A stretch of 64,000 nucleotides of DNA from positions 4,987,501 to 5,051,500 of the forward strand of contig JAUCFP010000006.1 in NCBI GenBank assembly GCA_030348385.1. Direction: 5' to 3'. The stretch is from Cytobacillus sp. NJ13. Lineage in GTDB: Bacteria; Bacillota; Bacilli; Bacillales; Cytobacillaceae. The position numbers were made by a program, and so were the translations under genes. Position 1 is the stretch's first letter, and each line of letters opens with the position of its first letter. This document shows, in pieces, positions 39,414-47,907 of this stretch. Under the pieces are notes generated by a model that did no database searches, was not told the DNA's origin, and saw nothing but the letters and a program-made list of their open reading frames with translations.

Positions 39414-40099
39414 TTTGCTCTAAATAACCGTCAGACCTTCAGAGTTGGCTCCAGAGCGTTCAATTTGTCCTCCGAGACCTAACACTCCAGACAGCTCTCA
39501 AAACGTCTCAAGATAGCTCCTATGAGTTATTGAGTTATTAGGAAATTTGGTCATTACTATATAACGTATTTGGAGGGGTCGAGGAGCTTCAGTTTGAGTT
39601 CCTAGACCTAACACAAAGGAGAGACAAAAAAGACCTCGTGAACGTCCTCTGGTGAGCTGCTAGAGACATTCCTAGTCATTAAATATTTAGGAACCCTATG
39701 AGGAACCTTTTGAACTTCCTTCTGGGAACCTTTTAAAAAGAACCTAATACAAGAAAGGACATTTATTCTGGAGCTGTTTCAACCGTTGTTTAATAAGGGA
39801 GTGAACGGAGACGGAGTCGGAGAGAGCGAACGTTCAACGAGGAGTCAATCAAAGTTATAATTCAAAGTAAACAGCGAGGGACAACAAAGTCATAACAGTG
39901 TTATATTCATTGTTACTTTGAATTAATCAAACTTTTGAATAAACGTCCGAGCGTAGCGAGGACATAATTTATTTAGTTCTATATATTATTTATTTAGTTC
40001 TATCTACTTGGTCATTCTCGGTCAAAACTATTCGATTTTGACCACTCGGTTTAGGGACAAATTTGGTTAGAAAAACCAAGAATGACCGTTCGGTAAAAC
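39414..40099. other. Non-coding region with repeats
   Basis: No gene supported. Holds an inverted pair TTCAAAGTAA / TTACTTTGAA (about 39861-39870 and 39912-39921), a 16-bp direct repeat ATTTATTTAGTTCTAT (39967-39982 and 39988-40003, 21-nt period), and an 8-bp dyad GGTCAAAA / TTTTGACC (40020-40043). It contains GTCCGAGCGTAGCGAGGAC, a palindromic sequence of a kind seen in Gram-positive plasmids. Could be a replication or maintenance region. Confidence 0.4.
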
Positions 40100-40133
40100 A
40101 AAAAAGGCTCCAGTCATTAAAGACTGAAGTCCT
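40100..40133 (-). terminator. Terminator of the tyrosine recombinase
   Basis: On the minus strand, CAGTC pairs with GACTG inside GGACTTCAGTC / GACTGGAGCC, followed by TTTTTTGTTTT. Confidence 0.8.
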
Positions 40134-40653
40134 TGAGTTTCTCGTCCATTATGTCTTGATTTACTCCGATATATCTCAATGTAACGGCTGGAGTCGAATG
40201 GTTCAAAAGCTGTTGAATTGTGACAATGTCATTCGTTGCTTGGTAATAGTGAAAAGCGAATGTTTTTCTCAACGAATGACTCCCTATTTCCTCGACTCCA
40301 ACACGTTGAGCAACCTCATTCAAAATTCTATATGCTTGAACTCTTGAAATAGGTTTGTCTCCCTTTCTTGAAGGGAACAACCAGTCCTCCGAGTCCATTC
40401 CTTTGGTATATTTATTGATTTCCTTTTTCAAAGTTGGAGAAATTATTTGACGTTTTTCCTTTCCAGTTTTGCTCTCTTTCATGACCAAATGAGTTCGGTT
40501 CCTCAAGTCCTTGACCTTGAGCGACAACAAGTCCGAGACCCTTAAAGCAACATTTATTCCTAGTACAAAGAGAAAGCGGTCACGGTCATTTTTAAAGCTC
40601 TTTTTCATGAGTTCAATTTTTTCCTTGTCTCTGATAGGTTGAACAAATTCCAT
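40117..40653 (-). CDS. Short tyrosine recombinase
   Basis: 178-aa tyrosine recombinase, catalytic domain only, without the usual N-terminal core-binding domain. The catalytic set is complete: R38, K62, H126-x2-R129, H152 and Y161. Similar short forms are found on Bacillus plasmids and phages, where they can resolve dimers. ATG 40653 has AGGAG 9 nt upstream; TTG 40659 is an alternative. It sits at the far end of the minus-strand gene block, and is a second recombinase besides the serine enzyme. Confidence 0.9.
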   Translation of the reverse strand: MEFVQPIRDKEKIELMKKSFKNDRDRFLFVLGINVALRVSDLLSLKVKDLRNRTHLVMKESKTGKEKRQIISPTLKKEINKYTKGMDSEDWLFPSRKGDKPISRVQAYRILNEVAQRVGVEEIGSHSLRKTFAFHYYQATNDIVTIQQLLNHSTPAVTLRYIGVNQDIMDEKLKDFSL

Positions 40654-40659
40654 TTTCAA

Positions 40660-41894
40660 CAGCTCCTTTATTACTTATTTAGGTAATTACTAAATTACTA
40701 TATTATGTGAAAAGTTTAAATGAATTATGTTACATTCGTCAAGCGGTTCAATTTTTGAAAATTTTTTGTTTAAATTTTTTTCAAGGTTTTACTCCAGAAC
40801 AAAGGGGGTCATTCTTGTTAGGGGTCAGAGGGTCAGACTGTCCGCTCTCATGAGAACGACATTGTATAGAACATTGTTGTTTGTCTTGTTGTTTGAATGG
40901 AGAGAGCTTTCGTCAACACGGTCATGAGATAAGGGTCAACCATAAAGGAACAACACGGAGACAATGAACGTCAACCAAGCGTCAACCAAGACCAGTTCCC
41001 TCAAGTTTTAAAAATTTTATGTGTAAATTGTAAGACCCAGAGGGAGACAAGAGAGACCCCTGTCCCCCCATGTGTAGGGGGTCTGATTGACGAGGGAATA
41101 AAACTGTTTCACTCATTCAAAAGCATTTGTTTTGTAACAGTTTGAATGAGTCTCAACAAGTTCATGACCAGTCCAACAGAGTCAATATATTATGATTTTA
41201 TTCTTTTTGAGTCTCTTTTTGCTGTCTCATTGTCGTCAATCGTTGTTATACCAACGTTTCATGAGTCTTTATGAATGTAACAAAATAACTATTGTGTTAC
41301 ATTGAACAGTAATTAACCAGTGTTGAGTCATAGTTCTGACCGTGTTGAGTCCGTGTTGTTCTCACGTTCATTAGTACAGACAGACCAACAGACCAGCTCC
41401 AAGACCAACAGCAATTGAATAAAAGAGTTTGACGTTTACCAGCTCCAGAACAATGAACAATTGAATAAAAGAGTTTGAGCTGTTGAGCGTCCGTTGTTGC
41501 TGTTCTGCTGGTTCCAATAGGGTCAACAAGGGGAACAACACTTGGAGCAACAAGGAAAGCTCCAGAGGTCAACAGAGGAGGGAGGAGGGAGTCATTATTT
41601 GAGGGTCATAGTCTAGTATTCAAAGTTTTGGAGAGCTGTCTCTGGGGAAAGGTTTCAGCGGGTGTTTTAACCTTTGTGAACGCATTATATGAATACAAGT
41701 CATTTCATAATGTCTTTTCAGAGAGGACAAATAACGGTAAATGTCCATGTTAAACAAACGGTATTTTCCTTGTCGCTCTAAGGTTCCAGAGGTTCCTCTT
41801 GTCGTTCGTCAATGTCCTTATACATTGCGTTTTTATAAAAACGACATTATTCCCTCAATGTTTACAATGACAACAAAAAGAAAAGGAGAGTTCC
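40660..41894. other. Long non-coding region with dyads and repeats
   Basis: About 1.2 kb with no supported gene. It contains a 9-bp dyad AATGTAACA / TGTTACATT (41274-41282 and 41295-41303), with a further TGTTACATT at 40728-40736. A nested dyad has AAACTGTT / AACAGTTT and ACTCATTCAAA / TTTGAATGAGT (41101-41151). A 21-bp direct repeat beginning CAATTGAATAAAAGAG occurs at 41412 and 41458 (46-nt period). Candidate origin or regulatory RNA region. Confidence 0.4.
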
Positions 41895-42221
41895 TCAATT
41901 GGAACCCTCTTGAATTGCTTGGAGCTTTTTCATTTGAATGTCCTTTTTCTCTTTTTTGCGGTCAACTCCATGTTTTTGACATTGTTCATAAACAACAGTG
42001 TAAAACTCGGACAGCGTTAAATTCTCAATATTATCAATTTTGAACTCTCCTCGAAACCTCCATGTCCTCTTATCCTTTTTGAAAAGAGCTTTGACGAACA
42101 GTTTTCCGTCCTCTTTATATTTCAAGTCAACCTCCTTGAGCTTTGAACCTTCTTTCAACATTAGAAATTCAATAATTTCAATTAAACGACATTCATTGAC
42201 TGTTGTTGTTCCCTTTTTCAT
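41895..42221 (-). CDS. Hypothetical protein of the minus-strand block
   Basis: 108-aa basic soluble protein, Lys-rich at the C-terminus. AGGAGG precedes the ATG. Not recognised; it follows the helicase gene on the same strand and may help replication, but nothing shows this. Confidence 0.65.
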   Translation of the reverse strand: MKKGTTTVNECRLIEIIEFLMLKEGSKLKEVDLKYKEDGKLFVKALFKKDKRTWRFRGEFKIDNIENLTLSEFYTVVYEQCQKHGVDRKKEKKDIQMKKLQAIQEGSN

Positions 42222-42390
42222 TTCAAGTTCCTCCTAAAATAGTTTTATTTGACTTTGTTAAAAGGAGCGTAGCTCCTCGGCTCCTTTGGAGCCGTTCCTC
42301 ATTTTATATATTTTCCTTTAAGGGTGAGAGCCTTCAAACCCTTGATACGACTGGGTTTTTAACAAATTCTTGCAACTTTTTTTTGCAAGG

Positions 42391-43635
42391 TTATATTTCA
42401 CTGTCCAACCAAGCTCTCAATAATTTCCTCATTCGTTTTGACGGAATATATATTTCAATTGGTTGACCTTCTCTCACTCTTGAACGGAATATCCATTGAA
42501 GCATATCAGACAAAGCGAGAAGGTCTTGGTCAACCTCAATATTCCTTTGTTTGAAGAAATGAGACTCCAGAGGGTTCATATAACGATTAAGACAAAAAGC
42601 GAGAACTGACTTGTGTTTATATTTATTTGTTGCTCTTGTTGTGAATGGAATAAAACAAGCTGTTCCCTCAATGTCTGGTCTCCCTTTTGGAGCAACCTTT
42701 GAAAAACCTTTTCCATGAATATTAGCTTTAGAGTCTTTGAATGTTGTCCAGAGAATTTGTTCTGATTTTGCTTTCTGAACTGTTCTGAAATAGGAATAGA
42801 GGTCATGTTTCAACCTTGTTATTTTTGGTTTATTATGAGGACTCGTGAACCAGCTTTTTGAAAGAGCTGTCTCCTTGTCTCCTATGTTGTTCAACTTTCC
42901 CTCATAAATAGAAATAAGCTCCTTGAATTGCTGTCTATCCTCTTTGAAGTAAGGAACCAGCTTGAAAACTCCGTTCTCTTGAATGACAGACTTTTTCTCA
43001 TATTTAATAGAATGGTAGTCATAATAGTATTTTTGGAGCTGACCTTCAAAAAGGTAAGTCAAAATGAAAGTATGGTCAAATAGGTCAAACACTTGAGCTG
43101 GAAAAGACCAAAGGAAAGCGACTCCGTTGACAGCGTATAAATTACCAGAAAGAGCGTATTGTTTCACGTCATTATATTTTGTATTCAAACTTGTGTCAGC
43201 CGTCCAAATGACTCTGTTTGTCTCTGGTTCAATTTCAATGAGACCAGATTTCAACATTACTGGAATGTCGTCTCTCTTGACGGTCTTGAGCTGGGAAATA
43301 ACCTCCATGACCTCGTCAATTATGAGAATATAATTCTCCCATTCAAATAATTCTTTTAGCTCGTTGTCAATCATGGAGAAAAGGGAATGAGTTGTCACAA
43401 TGTTTTCTCCTTGTGAGACTAATTTTTTCAATGAGGAGAGCTTTGTTCCGTGACCATGTTTTATGTCTGGTTCCTTGAAATTTCTCTCTGGAACAGACTC
43501 TTTTATTCGTTCAACCTCGTCCAGAAACGGAGTAATATAAATAAATTTTTGAGTCTCTGGAGCGTTTTTCATTGTTTGAATTGCAAAACTCGTTTTTCCA
43601 GCTCCCATAATGGAGTCAATAACAGTAACATTCAT
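42391..43635 (-). CDS. Phage-type DEAD-like helicase/ATPase
   Basis: 414-aa P-loop protein. Walker A DSIMGAGKTS lies at residues 7-16, Walker B LIIDEVM with D107-E108, a TTHSLF motif near 82, and an arginine-rich RSRVREGQ segment near residue 387 that resembles motif VI. This is the layout of small SF2-type helicases of phages and plasmids. It is the most likely replication protein of the element. AAAGGAG precedes the ATG. Confidence 0.75.
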   Translation of the reverse strand: MNVTVIDSIMGAGKTSFAIQTMKNAPETQKFIYITPFLDEVERIKESVPERNFKEPDIKHGHGTKLSSLKKLVSQGENIVTTHSLFSMIDNELKELFEWENYILIIDEVMEVISQLKTVKRDDIPVMLKSGLIEIEPETNRVIWTADTSLNTKYNDVKQYALSGNLYAVNGVAFLWSFPAQVFDLFDHTFILTYLFEGQLQKYYYDYHSIKYEKKSVIQENGVFKLVPYFKEDRQQFKELISIYEGKLNNIGDKETALSKSWFTSPHNKPKITRLKHDLYSYFRTVQKAKSEQILWTTFKDSKANIHGKGFSKVAPKGRPDIEGTACFIPFTTRATNKYKHKSVLAFCLNRYMNPLESHFFKQRNIEVDQDLLALSDMLQWIFRSRVREGQPIEIYIPSKRMRKLLRAWLDSEI

Positions 43636-43701
43636 GTGTTTTTCTCCTTTCTTACAAATAAAAAAAAGAGAGTCAAACTCTCCTTTCCTTGTCTGTTCTC
43701 A

Positions 43702-43929
43702 CTATTTAGCGAGTTTCCTCAAGTCCTCCCAGCGAACAAAGTTGTTTTTATTTTTAATTGCTTGGTACTCCTCCAGAGCTGACTCAAGCTTGTTGGTCAC
43801 TTCAAACAAGAAAAACTCCTTGTCGTTGTCCATTCTCCGAGCATGAGTTATATATTTTAGTCCTTTGACCTCAATGAGAAAAAAGCTCAATTTCTCCGAG
43901 TACGAAAAGAAAAAGCGGTCATTTTTCAT
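43702..43929 (-). CDS. Small DUF5659-like protein
   Basis: 75-aa protein. The pattern of an N-terminal SYSEKLSFFLI stretch followed by a FFLFEVTNKLESALEEY stretch resembles DUF5659, common in phages of Firmicutes. GAGGAGG precedes the ATG. No known function. Confidence 0.6.
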   Translation of the reverse strand: MKNDRFFFSYSEKLSFFLIEVKGLKYITHARRMDNDKEFFLFEVTNKLESALEEYQAIKNKNNFVRWEDLRKLAK

Positions 43930-44026
43930 GAATGGTTCCTCCTCTGAATATAAAAATCTAACATTCTGTTTTCTCTGTCATTGCTGTTCCAGACCAAGAG
44001 AGCTAAACAACAAAAAACCAGAGTTG

Positions 44027-44560
44027 TCATTGTGACTCCTCCAGCCGTTTCAACACAGTCTCAAACTCAACATAGTCCTCCAGCTCTGGAAACAATTCAC
44101 GGTCAACATGAACGGAATGAATGAGAGCGTCTTTTCTGGTCTCGTGTAGTCCAACAATATGACCGAGAACGACAACAAACCATTGTGAACCTCGTTTTCT
44201 GACCTTTGACCGTTCATTGTTTTGTCGTTTCATGTTCCTTGTTGGACTCGTTGCTTTCAAGTTTCCTCGTCTGTTGTCCAGCGTGTTGAAATTTACATGG
44301 TCAACATGAAACCCTTTCTCATTTTCAAGACCTAAAATGAACCTATGGAGCAAAATTGTTTTTCTCTTTTTATCCTCGTCCTTTTTAGAAAGAGCAACAT
44401 AGACCTTTCCAGAACGATTATCGACAAAACCAAACCAAGTTCCCTCAATAGACTCAACTCGTTCAAGGTCAACGAGGTCAAAAGCTGTTATCATTGTTTT
44501 TCCTTTAACGTTTATTTCCATAAAGACGACATTGTCTTGAATTTCATAACTGTTTTTCAT
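44027..44560 (-). CDS. HNH endonuclease (HNH_3 type)
   Basis: 177-aa nuclease with an HNH core: LHRFILGL (H72), VDHVNFNTLDNRRGNLK (D87-H88 and N95). A C-terminal DNA-binding AP2/NUMOD-like part (GSQWFVVVLGHIVG) follows. Such enzymes are homing or nicking nucleases in phages. GGAGGAG precedes the ATG. It lies inside the minus-strand block, where homing endonucleases often insert. Confidence 0.85.
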   Translation of the reverse strand: MKNSYEIQDNVVFMEINVKGKTMITAFDLVDLERVESIEGTWFGFVDNRSGKVYVALSKKDEDKKRKTILLHRFILGLENEKGFHVDHVNFNTLDNRRGNLKATSPTRNMKRQNNERSKVRKRGSQWFVVVLGHIVGLHETRKDALIHSVHVDRELFPELEDYVEFETVLKRLEESQ

Positions 44561-44605
44561 TTACAATTCTCCTCCGAATTAGAAAAATAAAAAGAGACCT
44601 CTGTT

Positions 44606-45145
44606 TTACTCGGAGAGGTCTCCGTCAATTTCAAGCAATTCATGTTCCATTTCAATAATTCTCCGTTCTCTTTCCTCTTGACTCTCAAGCTGTTTAATTT
44701 CATGAGTCACGGTCTTGGACTCGGAGAGTTTTCCAGTCATAGTCAAATAGACTTTGACAGCGTCCAGTTTGATTTTTTCAGAGCGACTTTTCAAAATTAA
44801 GTCCTCCAGCGTCTTGAATACTGTTCCCATGAACTGACGGTTCTGGAACTCCAACAGCTCCTCAACGTATTCTTGGAAGTTCTGTTTTTTAATGATTTTA
44901 TATCCAGCCGTTCGAGAAATTCCAACAAGGTCACATTGTTCAGTAAAACTCATGTTATGATATGGAGCTGTTGCTTGTAACAAAGCGAGTTTTCTCTGGT
45001 TATGAGTCAGTTTCCTTGTGTTGTTGGTCTTTGGTTCTGGGAGGTTCTGGAGGTCAATTTCTCGTCCTTCAAGAGTAATGACGAGAAGCTCTCTGACCTC
45101 GTCTTTCCTCTGGAGTTGTAACTCTCGGAACTCGTTATTCTCCAT
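44606..45145 (-). CDS. HTH protein, small terminase/phBC6A51-like
   Basis: 179-aa protein with a central helix-turn-helix (MSFTEQCDLVGISRTAGYKII, about residues 64-84) and a helical acidic C-terminus. It resembles phage small-terminase-like HTH proteins (phBC6A51 family). No large terminase is present in the element, so if it is a TerS it would have to use that of a helper phage. The start overlaps the upstream gene by 11 nt. Confidence 0.6.
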   Translation of the reverse strand: MENNEFRELQLQRKDEVRELLVITLEGREIDLQNLPEPKTNNTRKLTHNQRKLALLQATAPYHNMSFTEQCDLVGISRTAGYKIIKKQNFQEYVEELLEFQNRQFMGTVFKTLEDLILKSRSEKIKLDAVKVYLTMTGKLSESKTVTHEIKQLESQEERERRIIEMEHELLEIDGDLSE

Positions 45146-45389
45146 AAGTCTCCAGACCTTTCTCTCTCATAACTTTTCGAGCTGAAACCTCGTAAACTTG
45201 GAGGAACAGCGTTTCAAATTCTTTTGCTCCGTTTTTCAGTTCCTCCAGAGAGTCAAATGGACGGAGTTCGGCTGTCATTAAAACACGTCCAGAGAGCTTT
45301 GAACCAATTAAGACCTCACTGATATATTGACCTTTCTCATTGAGCTGGAACTCAACGTCAAAAAACAAGTTTTCTTTTTCCATATTCAA
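45135..45389 (-). CDS. Hypothetical protein, 84 aa
   Basis: Small acidic protein without recognised domain. Start TTG 45389 has AAGGAG 5 nt upstream; ATG 45383 is the alternative. Overlaps the HTH gene by 11 nt, so same operon. Confidence 0.6.
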   Translation of the reverse strand: MNMEKENLFFDVEFQLNEKGQYISEVLIGSKLSGRVLMTAELRPFDSLEELKNGAKEFETLFLQVYEVSARKVMREKGLETYGE

Positions 45390-45410
45390 TCAAACTCCTT
45401 TTCTAGTTTT

Positions 45411-45650
45411 TTAGTCAGACAAACTGTCTTTTTCGTCAGCTTTCAATTGTTTTTCCAGACCAAGTTTCAACAGTTCATAAGGAGTCTTTTCTTGTTGCTC
45501 CTTGAGTTGTTCCTCCGTCAATTGCTCCTCCTCTTTTTGTTGCTCTTGTTTTTCTTTCATGACTTTCAAATAACCAAGTCTCATTTTGAGAGAAGGAGGG
45601 AGCTTGTCAAATTCCTCATTTGACAATTGCTCCAAGTTTTTCTCGTTCAT
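45411..45650 (-). CDS. Hypothetical charged protein, 79 aa
   Basis: Highly charged, Glu/Gln/Lys-rich, likely coiled coil (residues about 30-60). Its ATG overlaps the upstream stop as TAATG, showing translational coupling. Not recognised. Confidence 0.6.
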   Translation of the reverse strand: MNEKNLEQLSNEEFDKLPPSLKMRLGYLKVMKEKQEQQKEEEQLTEEQLKEQQEKTPYELLKLGLEKQLKADEKDSLSD

Positions 45651-46363
45651 TATTTTTTAGCTCCTTTCTGTTTGTGAGCTTCAAGTTTTGTCAATGCTTC
45701 AGCTTGAGACAGAACAACCTCTCCAGTCAGCTTGAACAGTTCATAAGCGTGAGGGAGCTGTCTTGAACCGTTCTTTCCAAGTCCTTTCATTAGCTCTTTC
45801 ATTTCATAGTCTGTCGGAGCTGTTGGAACCTTGTCAGCTCCTTGAATTAAAGCGTCTGGGTAAAAGGTCAACAGCGTTGACATTGTTGGTTTAATGTCAC
45901 GTTCACCAAATTGAGAAAATAGTTCACTATACTCTCTCAACTCCAGTTCATTTTGCTGTTGAATTGCTCCAGCGTCCTCAATTGCTTTCATAAGCTCGAA
46001 ACGTCTTTTGTAAATTTCCTTTTCATATTCAATGAACTCATTGTTTTTCTTGTCAGCGAGTTCTTGACGTTCCTTTTTCAAGTCCTCAAGTTTAGCTTTG
46101 AAAATGCTTTTCTTTTCGACATTAAGGAGAGCGACTTGGTCAGACAGACTTTCAATTTCTTGGTCAACCTCTCGAATTTTAATTTCATAAGCTCGGACTT
46201 GGTTCTGGTCTCGGTGTTCTCCAAAGTTACTCAAAATATAGTCCTTTTTCTGTTGTTCCAGAGCTTTCTTTTCGTCTTGTTTTGCGGTCAGTTCCTTGAC
46301 CAGCTCTCCCAGACTATTGTCAAATTTTTGAAGCTCCTCTTTGAATTGAATTAATTTTTTCAT
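45650..46363 (-). CDS. Coiled-coil protein, 237 aa
   Basis: Two long coiled-coil stretches (about 10-75 and 80-140) followed by a globular end. AAGGAG lies 9 nt before the ATG. No domain named; it could be a structural or DNA-associated protein. It is second in the block after the XRE regulator. Confidence 0.65.
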   Translation of the reverse strand: MKKLIQFKEELQKFDNSLGELVKELTAKQDEKKALEQQKKDYILSNFGEHRDQNQVRAYEIKIREVDQEIESLSDQVALLNVEKKSIFKAKLEDLKKERQELADKKNNEFIEYEKEIYKRRFELMKAIEDAGAIQQQNELELREYSELFSQFGERDIKPTMSTLLTFYPDALIQGADKVPTAPTDYEMKELMKGLGKNGSRQLPHAYELFKLTGEVVLSQAEALTKLEAHKQKGAKK

Positions 46364-46378
46364 TTTCCATTCTCCTTT

Positions 46379-46609
46379 TTATTTAAATTCAATTTCTCCG
46401 TCCAACATTTTGAACAGAGTTTCCTTGTCAATGTAACGGAAAATTTCCGTTTGTATTCTTTCATTGACCTTACTTGTCAGCCGTCTTTGACCAATTTCAA
46501 TTTTATTGATTAATGGCTGGGAACAACCAACAACGGACGCAAGTTCACGTTGAGACATTCCCAAAATATGACGGACTTTGACCAGCTCCTCACCAGTGAA
46601 AATTCTCAT
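46379..46609 (-). CDS. XRE-family regulator of the minus-strand operon
   Basis: 76-aa HTH protein with a classic helix-turn-helix (MSQRELASVVGCSQPLINKIE, residues about 18-38). First gene of the minus-strand operon. Two 17-bp dyads just upstream are probable operators, so it may repress its own operon. Confidence 0.85.
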   Translation of the reverse strand: MRIFTGEELVKVRHILGMSQRELASVVGCSQPLINKIEIGQRRLTSKVNERIQTEIFRYIDKETLFKMLDGEIEFK

Positions 46610-46630
46610 TTTCTCCAGCTCCTTTCAAAA

Positions 46631-46709
46631 GTATTTATTTTGAATACACTCCTCAAAAAAAAAGAGAGAGACTGTAAAACCAGCTTTGAAAAGTATTCAT
46701 TTTGAATAC
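46631..46709. promoter_or_regulatory. Paired operator dyads upstream of the XRE gene
   Basis: Site 1 (46631-46647) reads GTATTTATTTTGAATAC, site 2 (46693-46709) GTATTCATTTTGAATAC. Site 2 is a perfect 7-3-7 dyad (GTATTCA/TGAATAC); site 1 has one mismatch. Centres are 62 bp apart. Confidence 0.7.
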
Positions 46710-47379
46710 ACTCCTCCAAAAAAGAGAGAAGCTGGAAAAACCAGCTTTCAAAAGGGAGAAACGTAACGTCTTGACAAACTTGTCATTTTTTATGTATCAG
46801 ACAAGGGTCTTCTGAAACTGTTTCCGCAATTTCATAAGACCTACAACCTCTAATCATTGTCGGGTTGTATTACCACGCAAGAAAGGAGGACATATTCGTC
46901 AATATGTGGCTCCATTTCAAAGGAGAATTGTAAAGGAAAAGGAAAGGTCACAAAGGAAAAGCATTAAACAAAGTCAAGCTCTGTCGTTCTGTTTTCCTCG
47001 TTTCTAGTTATTAGTGGGGCTAATTATTACAAAATACAACTACACGTCACAAGGTTTTATTTTTCTCGTTGTTGTCAGTGTTGGTTTTAACCTCGAACGG
47101 AGTGAGAGTAAAACAAAGTAATTACATTGTTATAACCGTGTTGTTTTATACAACGAAACAGCTCCAGCGTTGTGACATGATTTTTTGAAATTATTTATGT
47201 CACGGTCTGAAGTCGGTCTCGTTGAACTCATTGTCAGAAAAAGCTGTGAACCATCGTCAATAATGAGTTTGTGAATAATATTACCTAAAATAGTAATTTG
47301 GTAATTGACGAATTTGGTAATTGCCCTTATACTCGGTTATAGTAACATTTTGAAAATTAAATAAAGTGAGCTGGTCAAA
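46710..47379. other. Intergenic region between the two element operons
   Basis: Divergent region. Apart from the sites listed separately, it has TTGACA at 46771-46776 with a weak -10, and a dyad ACATATT / AATATGT (46890-46907) directly after GAAAGGAGG. A 9-codon ORF could start at 46904, but I do not call it a gene. Confidence 0.4.
47296..47333 (+). promoter_or_regulatory. Sigma-A promoter overlapping tandem 12-bp repeats
   Basis: TTGACG (47305-47310) and TATACT (47328-47333), 17 nt apart, form a good sigma-A promoter. Two direct copies of ATTTGGTAATTG (47296-47307 and 47312-47323, 16-nt period) flank the -35, so a repressor probably binds here. Confidence 0.7.
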
Positions 47380-47700
47380 ATGACTGAACTTGAAAAAGCG
47401 GTTCAAGAAATTGTTGAGTCTCACGAGGACTGGAAAGAGGACTTTGTCCGAGACGTTCTCACTCATGGTTGTCAGTCTGGAGTCGTTGGAGAGCTTGTTT
47501 ACTATTCAGATACTCATGAATGGACTGACAAACATTGGAACGACATTCAAGACCTCATTCACGAGTGGGAGCTAATGACTGGTGAAAACTTTCATATTCC
47601 AACAGAGACGGACTGGAAAAACTTTTTAGCTTGGTTCAGTTTTGAATGGACTGTTCAAAAGCTATATAGGACGGAAAATTTCCAAGTGAAAAACCGTTGA
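47380..47700 (+). CDS. DUF7222-like phage protein
   Basis: 106-aa acidic protein with DVLTHGCQSGVVGELVYYSDT (residues about 25-45) and a NFLAWFSFEWTVQKLY end, a pattern found in small phage proteins (DUF7222, from memory). Function unknown. First gene after the repressible promoter; the ribosome-binding site is weak. Confidence 0.65.
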   Translation: MTELEKAVQEIVESHEDWKEDFVRDVLTHGCQSGVVGELVYYSDTHEWTDKHWNDIQDLIHEWELMTGENFHIPTETDWKNFLAWFSFEWTVQKLYRTENFQVKNR

Positions 47701-47907
47701 GGGAGAGAGTCAGTTCCAGAACTCTGCCCCCTAATTACCCTTTTGCTAAATTGCTTATTTACTAAATTGAAAAACTTCAATACAATTTCCTCGGTTCATT
47801 CCTCTTGAACCTCCAGACCTCCTCAAAGGTCGAACAGGGAAAGACCGTTGAACCTCACTCCTCCGAGGGTCAGCGTTGAAATAAATAGTTTGAAAGGGGA
47901 AATGTAA
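47701..47907 (+). other. Gap before the lipoprotein gene
   Basis: About 200 nt. It contains AT-rich repeats of the GCTTATTTACTAAATTG type that resemble the segment at 40674. No gene supported. Confidence 0.3.

Noticed and set aside
40727..40927. 66-aa plus-strand ORF
   Set aside because: No ribosome-binding site, low-complexity Phe/Arg-rich sequence, inside the repeat-rich gap.
41297..41572. 91-aa and 60-aa minus-strand ORFs
   Set aside because: They lie across a direct repeat in a gene-poor region, have no family likeness and no convincing ribosome-binding site; the 60-aa frame with TTG start is uncertain.
41741..42043. 100-aa plus-strand ORF
   Set aside because: Overlaps the better-supported minus-strand gene at 41895 and has no family similarity.
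45953..46354. 133-aa plus-strand ORF
   Set aside because: Antisense shadow of the coiled-coil gene; composition (Phe/Leu/Asn) reflects the complement of Lys/Glu codons.
46631..46709. CRISPR-like repeats
   Set aside because: Only two copies, each a dyad beside an XRE gene; no array and no cas genes.
46904..46933. 9-codon ORF in the element
   Set aside because: Too short; the ribosome-binding site is inside the dyad and no conservation can be judged.
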